NCBI RefSeq assembly: GCF_000003605.2
Contig: NW_003107089.1
Span: 1,369,552 to 1,381,034 of the forward strand
Origin: Saccoglossus kowalevskii
Taxonomy: Eukaryota; Hemichordata; Enteropneusta; Harrimaniidae
Direction: 5' to 3'
Length of the DNA stretch: 11,483 nt
Shown: positions 1-10,100 of the stretch, piece after piece
Layout of the letters: every line of letters begins with the position of its first letter
How positions within the stretch are numbered: position 1 is the first letter of the stretch
Notes under the pieces: model-generated
Database searches by the model: none
What the model was told of the DNA's origin: nothing
Seen by the model: only the letters and a program-made list of their open reading frames with translations
Translations under genes and position numbers: made by a program

Positions 1-1106
1 GGGTCACAGACTGGGAAATGAAGGGTAGCACAACTCAGGCATGAGCATTTATTGAGATGATAGTCACTTGTCCCTTTGAAACCGCTAGGATATTTGGAAG
101 TAATTCTATCATTGGATTTTCACACATTTCATGATACAGCGTGTTGTAAAAACAACATTTTTACTTTATGATAAACCATAATCAAATATATCATGTCTGA
201 CTCTATAGATTGTGGGTGGATAATGAGAAATTGGATTCGGTGCGGGCTCAATTAATAGCTAACTAGCTAATATGGATAATTTTATTACCCGTTATCTATA
301 TCACTGTTGTGCTATGATGCAAATCCACGCTACTGTTGTGGGTAGAATAGCTAGTTATATAGTAGTCCGGGTACCTTCCTCTTATTTCGACCCTCTAGTA
401 TGCGGTGTCGAAGAAACAATAGTAAGGCAACCAAGTTAGTTTTATAGCCAAAACAGCACTGACTGGCAATTCTGCATTTGTGTGATCTGACTCTGGAAAA
501 CGCCGCTAACCACTGTGCTATTTTGCACAACTTCGTAGCCTGACTGTTTTGCTGTGGTGATGCCATTATGTCCCATGTGTGTGAAATATGTTAATTAAAA
601 CGTTCTCTGTTTGGAATAGTAATTTACCCTGAAGCGATTCGCGATTTTTTTTGTAAGGAAGAAAGAGTATTTCATTTCCACCGTAAGCGGGTAAATGCCA
701 AAAAGTGGAAATGACACAACACGCTCGTACAAATATTATTTTAATCAATTTTAACTAAGTACGATTAATTATACCAGTCCATCACCTATAGTGTACTGTA
801 CCTACTAGTGCCCCTGTCCCTGAGCTATATTATAGTCGGCATATCATCGACCTGACCTGAACATTGTCGAATAGCTCAACAAACTACATGTATATGTACT
901 GTTACCACGACAACACGATTCACCCGTTGTATAGGCAATACATCGATCAATTTCAATCAATACTTACGTTTCCGAAATAAACACCAAAGTCTAAGATCCT
1001 CAGTACGATTGTATCGCGTACAAATGAATGTATCGATCGATCAATTTCCAGAACTCTCGATATCAAACGAAATAGTTCACACGCAGTTCTTGTCCCATTG
1101 GAAAAC
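1..1106. other. Upstream flank and presumed promoter of the TSP1 gene
   Basis: AT-rich, with only short antisense ORFs (up to 71 codons) and no recognisable domain. The transcription start and any 5' UTR intron cannot be placed. An octamer-like ATGCAAAT at 317-324 is the only named motif I noticed and is expected by chance at about this rate. Confidence 0.5.
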
Positions 1107-1139
1107 ATGGCGGATACTCCCAGAATTCTGCTGATAGCG
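1107..1139 (+). CDS. Exon 1: start codon and first half of signal peptide
   Basis: The ATG sits in a strong context (AAAACATGG: A at -3, G at +4). It reads MADTPRILLIA and stops at a consensus donor, GTGAGT at 1140, in phase 0. The hydrophobic core begins at residue 7 and is completed by exon 2. It was chosen as the start because the joined peptide is a good signal sequence and the phase 0 end fits exon 2 exactly. An out-of-frame ATG at 1024 would precede it if the transcript begins that far upstream. Confidence 0.68.
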
Positions 1140-4100
1140 GTGAGTACATGGTTATAAATCGTCATATCAAACTGTTCCCGAAGATCAGAAATTGTTAAAA
1201 TGCGAATTTCAGCAACTTTTATTTTTTAGAAATGTCGTTGTATTGCGTAGTATACGACTGTATACATACACCAGGTATCGAGAGTGTGATAGGGTTACTA
1301 GACTAGGCGCGTTAATATATAATTCTATATATTCTCTAAAAAACTGACTCACTCGTAACATCTTTTTAATACATCAAACATGAATCATGAACATGCACAC
1401 CCTTTACCCATCAATTTCACGATGAAGTTCAGTATTTCTTCCTATAAAGTTTGTGTCCAATCCTGATGTAATGTGCACAGTGTGGGATATATACTGGCAT
1501 ACACAATACTAACAATATATGCGGTAGGCCCTTCTAAGTTACAACCCAGATAAACGTTCAATTCTAGAAAAGGCGTGAGAGGTATTTTTTGGCATTCTTT
1601 TGGTATATTTCAATTCATCTCGTGGTGAGGCAAACATCAGGATGATACCTAATGAGCAAACATGCATGGTGACACGTCATGTGACGTGACGTATGATACT
1701 TGCTCGTACATGACTAGACGTTTCCAGAAACAAAATATCGATGTCTGAATGATGTCTATTCCGGAATATTAATGATCCTAGTATGTTGACACAATGTGAC
1801 TAAAAACTGATAATACTCAATAATTGTAGTTTGATATCAGAACGTTTGCAATTCATACTTTTACACATATCCTCGTAATAACATGAAGAGAAATAATCAA
1901 CCTGATACCAATAATTATTTGGTGTTACATGTTCCGTAGTTGCGAATAATTTGTTTTTGTAAAAAGACAAATTTTCAGCTTTTTTAAGCATTTCAAGTTG
2001 ACTTGCACCACAGTCCCTCTATCTATGATAGAGGCACTGTGCTTGCACTTACTCCAACAACTCAAATCTTTGTTTTGCACAACGCTACCCGTAATAAAGT
2101 AATACAATTAGGTTTTTGAGTTGCAATCATTATTATTAGTTTTGATAATTGTTGCACACAAACTTGCAGAATTATTGCAATTTTGTTTTATCGATGATTT
2201 TAACAAAATCGAGAATATAATCTATTTCAATTTCACTCGTTAAAAACAAATATGATGGTCGGTGCGAGAGTCATCCGGACACGACAATTTCCGACACCAG
2301 CTGCAAGTTTTCACAGAGTTTCATGGGCAAGTATTGTATTATCGCTACATCGACCGATATATATTTAGACGGCTGAATAGAGAGACCTAAGTGTGTTCGT
2401 ACAAATGGACCTAAGAGGCAAATGTCGCGGAGATCCCGTTGGGAGCGAGAGCCTGAGCCACGAGATGTGTTTTCCCCTTGCATAATGGGTGTTCACTTCT
2501 CTCGCGTCATCAAGTCCACTGTTCCATGCGATTGCCAGACTCTGAATTCTTTTTAGGATAGATCGTGTCAAATTCTTGATTTTGGCACTACATGACAAGG
2601 CTGTATGTTTCACATCCGGCTCATCATTCAGACATTCGACAATCTGAGTGTACATGTATATATATATTCCGCTGTTTTGCTTGGTCAGTTCCAGTTCCTG
2701 AGAGAAGGTAGTTAAGATCGCCGTATTGGGCATCGTCGTCTGGTCCACGAAAAAATACTCTAGCTCATACGCGATATTATTTCGAATTATTCTTATGCTT
2801 TATTTCCTATCCAATTCAAGGCAATATTAGTGTTTATGCTGACAACAGAATGTCATTGCGTCACCGACACTGGTCAACCGTCGTCTGGGGGAGGTGAGTA
2901 AATGTGTTAAAGTGACAAACAGAAAGGGGACAACCAGCATTCCGCAAAATATTAGGACCTTCTAGAAATGTGACGTTATATAGCATTTTATGTTAAATTT
3001 ACCATATGTAACATTTTTATGTTAAACAATTATATATAAGCACAGCCCCTCAATAGAGGGACTGTGATATAAGAGAGAATGTGGATAATGCGGAAATTGT
3101 GGGGCTTTTTATATATATATTTTTTCGACATGTTAATTAAAAGATCAGTACGCCAGTGTGTGCTATGATACATTCAGGTGATATGAAGCACGCGTACATA
3201 ATCTTTACGGTAAATATTACAATTTGATCAAAATACAGAACCAAACAATGCCATTTATTAACATATTCCAAAATATTCAACGTGATATTGTCTCTATGAA
3301 GATACGGTTCAATTGCACATATCTATTCTGATCAGAGAATTGAATATAAACACCAATGTTGTCAGGTTATAGTTTTGTTTATGGCAAAGGAGATATCACC
3401 AATTTGAGAAGAGATGAAACAAAATTCATGTATATGTTATAAATTATAGCCCTGATATTAAGAAGTATTAAATTAGTATTTTCCTAAAGGTTTTCTACAA
3501 AAACAAATAGGTCATGAAAAGCAAAAACATTGATTAAGAAATGAGTTGTAATCGGGTCGTAACTGATTGGCAACCTCATGGGGGGGGGGGGGGTTGCTAA
3601 TTTAAATATAAATCACATGTTTGAAAAACGTTTGTTTCCTCAACATCACATAACATATCTAATTGTAAACTGCCATGGGACAGGTTGGTTAGCTATCTTG
3701 TCACACGCCTCAGTATCTTACTTGAGAAAACAACTTTGTCAAACAAACAAACATCTAAATTTCAATGTCAATTCATCGTGAGTGGAAAATACATTAACAA
3801 TAACAATCACGTGTCCATATTAATTCAATGAAAGTTCCATTCCCCAATTATAGCGTGGAGAATGGTGTTCAAGGCAGAGGCTGGCACTGGTCAGCCCGTG
3901 TATGATAAGTGGATACGTAGAGGCGGTCACAACGAAGATATCGAAGACGCGTATTCCTTGACCGATGACGTTTACGAACAGTACAAATGTTCTTTGGTTG
4001 ACGACTGGGTCACTAGCGGCGCAAAAGAGGTAAATAATTAGGCATAAAAACAAAATAAATTATGATTTCGTCAACAGCGGGAACTCTTGATATAGATTAA

Positions 4101-7100
4101 CTCTAAATTACGTCCCATCATAACTTTAGTATTAATTGTTTTCAGGCCAAGTTGGGGATTTATAACGATGTCGGAGAAGAGCAGGCAGCAGTGTATTTCG
4201 ATTTAACACGTGGCGATGGAACAGACCAATACACGTGGTTTAGTTACAAGTTTTACGCTGCGTCATCGTGGGACGATCTTGACACGGTAGTACCGGAACT
4301 ATTTTCCATTGATGGGTAAGTAGTCATCACCGAGTCTGTGGATGAAGCCTTATTGTGCTGTCATGTTAGTTGTATTACGTTTTTGATGTTGCGTCAACAC
4401 TGCCTCAATATGTAAGAGGTGTGTCGTTCGAAATCTGGTAGGTAGCAACAATAAATCTGCACGGAAGAAATATCTTAATATATATGGTTTACAATGACGC
4501 AATGTCATTCTGAACATGATACGATAAAAACTCAAGTTAATGAAACAAATAATTTGCACTGTTTTTTCTACTCCCCTCGAGTTTCTAATGCCTCCACTTG
4601 TAACACAATGTATTACTTTCAGAAACGGAACCGATGAACATTTCGTGATACGTGGACGTAACAGTAGTGTCGATGTATGTGATTCGGTTACCTGGTTACT
4701 AATTGATGAGCCATACGGAGATCACAATTGCCCATGGCAAGAATTATTGGGAGAATATCCGTACATAATTTATGCAAACACGCCAACGGGATATTCGTTC
4801 AACGAAGGTATATGTTTGTGTTCCAATTATTTAATTAATTCGTGCTGCTGTGTGTTCGTGCTATTTATATTGTGTGTATCTTTGGAAATTATTCTGTTTT
4901 GCGAACAAAAAAATCAAAACTTAACACTTCTATTTCTTGCTTTCAGGCGGTGCTCAGTACGGGCATATACTTGCTGTGTTCTTGGACGTCCAGTATAGTA
5001 AGTATCACAGTATAACAAACTCTGTGCAGACGTTAGAGTTATTACAACCACAACCTCCTGTAACATTACCACGCCACTTCTGGCTCAGCCACGCGTTTGT
5101 CCATTTTGTTTTTCGTTTTTAACTAGACTAGCCACAAATATTACAATACATTCATTCCCGGCCGTGTCTTGAAAATTTCCGACGATAATAAATGAGCTAA
5201 CCTGTGTGGCGAATTGTGAACTTTCTTTAAATATTTGAATTGTTGTTCGATATAAAAATAAGACTAAAAAGCGCTATTCATTCTCAAAATTCATAAATAC
5301 TGCGATAGATTGACATGGACTCAATAAACTTGTATTTGTCAACGTGCACATGTGCCACTGAATATTCAAGGCGTAACTTATGGTCATTCATGATTTAAAA
5401 TGTTAATTTACTTAGTCCAGTATTACGTCCCACACATAAATTAGTAGTTTTTATTTATTTTGTAATTACGTCTATGTAGCTAGTTAACGGCCTGTTTGGG
5501 CCGGGGTATATTCGAGTATGGAGGTAAAAAACTCGAGACATCATGGTCGGAGTCAGGTGGGATGTTGGCGCGATTTCAATTAGATCTTTATCGCATTGGG
5601 ATGCAAATTTTACTTTATTATAACTACTTTTGTGATACAAAATGTATTTGTTTCAGTCGACGGTGCATGGGAATCGTGGAGCCCGTGGTCCGAGTGTGCA
5701 GTAACGTGTGGAGGCGTTAATACCACACAGACTAGAAGACGAACATGCACCAACCCAGAGAATTTCAACTGTGGCATGCCGTGTTTTGGAGTATCCATGG
5801 AAACGCGTGAATGTGGAAGTTATCCATGTATAGGTGAGATATTCATATTTTTGTCACAAATATAGCACGATTTCGTTACTACCACCAACTTTCTCTAGCC
5901 GCGTTAGTTTGCCCTCAACGTCATACTAGTATACTCATGTTTGTATGGCGTCGGTGGGGGGCAAGTAACGCAAAACGAAACGTCTAGTTTCACGCCATCA
6001 CATCGCACCCAGAAACGAACGACATAGTTATTATTTGTTTAGGTGACTGGAACGTTGTCTTTAAAGTGGTGGCTGGGGTTAGTGATACAATAACGGATGT
6101 GGTCGCTAATCTTGCGACTGGTACTGAAGTCAGACACGAAGGTAACGGCGTTGCTAAGGCGGTGACCAATGAGCTTCGCGATCATTACAGAAGCGCCGTC
6201 ATGAACGATTGGGAAATCTACAACATAGAGGAGGTAAGAAGTAGAAAACAATAAGTGGCGAAATCTCGGGCACGGTTACTAAAAAAGAATAGAGAACGTG
6301 TCTTGCGTAATACATGTAGTTTGACGCGATTCCGACATACAGCTGTTGGGTTTCGCCGCGTGTTGGCGTTTCATAAAAAGAAATAATAAACAAACCAGTT
6401 CTTAAAATGTACGCTTATCAGTCTAGTTGACTGTTTCTAAGACTCGTGTAATATCGTGTTGCGTCAGAAGCCAATGCCAACATGGGAATGAGACGCAGAA
6501 AGTCAACAATACACCGGCATCAATTTCCCCGCAAGATCGACGACCATGTGCCTTTTTACATCTCCTATAAGGTATACATGTATATTTATTGCTTCTGCAG
6601 GTGGCTGTTGTTGTTTACATCAGTGGGGAAGAAATACTGCGTATTTTGTTTAACGGTAGTGGCTCCACGAATTCAGACTGGTTTTCAAAACCCCGGCTTT
6701 TATCACATCCTTGGTTAGACCTTGACGAAGAAACTCCTCCCAACTTCTCCATTGCTGGGTAGGTAAAAAAATAATAACAGTGCTACTTCACAGTAACTCC
6801 ACTGGTATTATAATCCTGGTTATTTCGCGTTGAAGTGTGCATGTAAATTGATCAAGTCTATTCGAAAGTAGCTTTGCATAAAAACTACCATAATCACAGC
6901 TGAAACAAATACACGTGTTTGAATTTTGTTAATGTAATTTCTTAATATGCCATTTTTTGAATTATTAATGGACTGTTGTGACATAGAAATGAACGTACTC
7001 AGCTAAACGTTAATGTCGACCACGCCCAACAATCCCTTGTAGCGTTACTAGTGTAAAGTCCTTGTGATTTTTACTATATGTACAACAATATCAGTGTTTT

Positions 7101-10100
7101 TCGATCATTGTTGGGAAATTGTCTTCTCTCTCCTCAGAAATTCCAAATCTCGGACGTTTCAAATAGCGCTTAATGGAGAGAGCTGTGAAGAAAACTACGT
7201 GTGGTTTTATGTCGAAGACAACTACAATGACCATACTTGCAGCTACCAACAATCTGCACCTTACCCTAAACTTATATACTCATCGTCGTCATCAATGGGG
7301 AATCCTCATATTGAAGGTGAATCATGGTTTGACGTATGCGCAACATTATGTTCATTTCGTTTTGTTTTTTGTAGACATTGTAACTAACAATGAATTTAAT
7401 GAAAACGCTTACCGCTTAAAATGTTTATTACTATATTGACATTTTTTCATTAAGGGGAGACTCTTGACAATGGCCACGTGATGGCTGTGATGGTGGACTT
7501 GAAACAAGGTAACTTTACACAAATTAGTATCCAAAATTCACATTATTTCATAAATACAGTATTTTTTCGAGAAGAAATAATAAAACGAGCGTCGAATCAG
7601 TAATTTGCATAATGGCTCTTTATTGTCAGAGGACGCAATTCGCGTAACGTATTCTCTGTGATCACAGTCCCTTCACAAGGAGTGGTATAATGTATGCTTG
7701 TTGGCCAATAGAGGGCGTTGCTTGGCTTTCTCTAGAAGGTACTCTTATGTCTGACCTATGATCTTTTGTCAATAACTATACGTGACGCCGACAACTCTGA
7801 CGTGACGTTGGCGTACATCTCTTTTAGTTGATGGTGGCTGGTCTGATTGGTCAACTTGGAGTGAATGTCCCGTCACCTGTGAGGGCGTAGACACCACGCA
7901 GTCACGCAACCGTACGTGCAATCAGCCGGCGCCTTCAACTGGCGGCGTCGACTGTGATGGCGACCTGGTGGAAACCAGGGCGTGTGGAAGATACCCATGC
8001 ATACGTAAGTGGTAATAGAACTTGTGCTAGTTTCATTGTCACGTGATAAGTTTGTCCATGTACTATAATCTCTGGTTTGTCTGAATACGTATAAATATAT
8101 ATGCCATTTTTTAACAGTCAGTCGTGTTATTTATAATCATATACCTGAAAATGCTACATTGTTACAAGGAACGAATTGCGAATATAGCAGAACCCTCCCA
8201 TATGGTCTAGTGGTTAGGATTTGGCGCTCTCACCGCCAAGGCCCGGGTTCAATTCCCGGTGTGGGAACGTATCTTTTAATTCCTTCTGTTCTTCATTCAT
8301 GTTTACATTTATAAAGTTATCCCATCTGTTATATTGTGATTTCATTTCAAAACCATGGGTTCCACGATTATTACCGCTATCGCTGATATAATCGTATTGA
8401 TAAACATAACTGTGATCGTTTTGCATCGACAATTGTATATTTGGTTACTGACAGTCAGTTTAACCATGGAGGTAATATTACCTGCATGGTTTAACTATCC
8501 GTAAAGTTTATTTCGATTTGTTACCCAGTAAATTCCTCCGATGTGACAATTAAATTTATACTTTTAGTAAGGAATCAAGAATCGTCGATATTTAGCGAAG
8601 TTTTGGATTAATTAGGTGAGGTTAATTAGTGCGATCTGAAATATAAATGCTTGAAATTGCTTGAACTTGTCTTAAATTGATACAAACATCGTGTTCTTTA
8701 ATGTTTATGTACACGTCCATAACCCCCACTCCCACCTCCGAGCAACGTACGGATATATTTTTGACACGCTGACGTAATCAAGTATATCACGTGTACCGTG
8801 AACCGGCCACACATTCATTTATTGTAATGCGCCAAATCCTCTCAAAAGAAAATATGTTATTTATCACTCAAGCCGGTCTACCACTCTATTCCGAAATTAT
8901 ATATGCTTTTTCAGCATATGTAGTGTACGATGTCATTCAACAGCCACTGCCTTCCGTAAATGAGGTCTTTAGTTTTCCTCAGTCCACTAGTACTACATCG
9001 TCCGAATCGCACGGTCCCGTGTCTTCGACCTATATGCCTCTACACGATACCGTGCGGGATCGCATAGGCTTTTAAGCAGTGAGATCTGATTGGGCGCGCC
9101 TCGAAACAAGGCGCCCAATCAGCTTGGACGTACTAAATTATAAAACAAAATTCCACTTCCTGTTTTTGTCGCTATGAAGACATCCTTCTCACACAAAACT
9201 GTGTCGATTGCTTGTACCTGATGAGGCTTGAGAGCACCAACACCGAAAACGTTCGCAATTTTATCATCACAAATATCACGATTCATGGGCGCCGTCATTT
9301 TGTTTAAAATGAAACGCCAAAGAGGGATTTGTAACACGCAAACTGATTGGATAATGATAAGTCGCAACTGACTACTGGGGGCGCTGTTAGAATACGCATA
9401 TTTGATGATCGTTCTGCCAAGGTCTGTCTGGAGGCTTGGCCGAATAAAATTAGACCTTGGCTAGCGAAGATGCTAGTACTAGTAGTCTGAGATTGTTTCA
9501 TATTTTCGTGGGCTTATGTCTCCGCGGACGATGATCATGCGTTCATGTTTTACTTTTACAGTTCATGGAAACTGGTCGCCATGGTCCTCTTGGGCGGAAT
9601 GTCCAATCACATGCGAGGCAGCAAACACGACCGTCGCTTACCGTTTCCGTAACTGTAGTAATCCGGCACCTTTCAACGGCGGAGACGACTGCCCGTCCCA
9701 TGACCCTTCCAACGACACTAGAATATGTGGACAGGAAAGATGTCCAACCAACGTGTGTTTTGTGTTCTTCAATGAATCTGCTCCAGACTACGCGCTAAGA
9801 AACAAATTGACACCGGGGTTTGTAAGTATTAAGCCAACACATAAACATACAAGTAAACACAAATAAATCAATCAAAGATGTCCATTTTTATCAATACATA
9901 TTATTCCCGCTATACAGTGTGACATTGCCAACATGACTGACGACCTTACAATCAAAGACGTCGTCCAAGCAACGTCATTCAATGTTGGAAGCCAAACGCC
10001 ACGGGCAGGTGATATTTACGCTGTTCATCTCTGGTTAAAGATGGAATCAGAAAGCCCTTTTCCAGCTGATCTGTTAGAAGTTCAAGATCGTCTTCAGGTA

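Larger units (their letters stand above)
1140..2820 (+). other. Intron 1
   Basis: GTGAGT...CAAG borders, 1,681 bp, phase 0, splitting the signal peptide. It contains the TGACGT cluster, palindromic insert copy 1 and the unexplained antisense ORF. No internal exon with matching phase was found. Confidence 0.7.
2894..3853 (+). other. Intron 2
   Basis: 960 bp, phase 1, between the linker and module A1. It holds palindromic insert copy 2, a short AT repeat at 3111-3120 and the G14 run. The acceptor (CCCCAATTATAG) is weak in pyrimidines. Confidence 0.75.
8005..9561 (+). other. Intron 12, insertion-rich
   Basis: 1,557 bp, phase 1, between TSP1-2 and TSP1-3. In order it carries tRNA-Glu, the 38-bp palindrome, the 94-codon ORF, the CCAAT hairpin, the antisense helicase fragment and a 10-bp inverted repeat. 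It is the second-largest intron (after intron 1) and the most insertion-rich. Confidence 0.8.

Noticed and set aside
317-324. Octamer motif ATGCAAAT upstream of the gene
   Set aside because: One chance occurrence in a window of this size is not surprising, and nothing else supports a promoter there.
351-566. 71-codon antisense ORF, and a tRNA-A-box-like stretch (TAGCACAGTGGTTAGCGGC) on the same strand
   Set aside because: No domain is recognisable. No convincing B box follows at the right distance, so neither a gene nor a tRNA-derived SINE can be supported.
825-835. CTATATTATAG as a TATA box for the TSP1 gene
   Set aside because: It is about 270 bp before the ATG with no initiator or transcript evidence, and AT-rich strings of this type are common here.
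2009-2041. Resemblance of the insert ends to V(D)J recombination signal heptamers (CACAGTG) or Transib-type ends
   Set aside because: The right end of copy 1 (CACTGTG) equals the inverted heptamer, but the left end and copy 2 do not. There is no nonamer, and the 7-bp duplications do not match the 5 bp of Transib or RAG-type elements.
4540-4998. 152-codon continuous ORF as a stand-alone gene
   Set aside because: It is exon 5 read through into the flanking introns; the splice sites and the paralogous exon 10 define the true borders.
7173-7439. 88-codon ORF overlapping exon 10
   Set aside because: It is a shifted frame of a well-supported module exon.
9373-9387. CTCF-like sequence ACTGGGGGCGCTGT upstream of the helicase fragment
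   Set aside because: It lacks one base relative to the CTCF core and could not be scored; the site at 7705-7718 is likewise imperfect.
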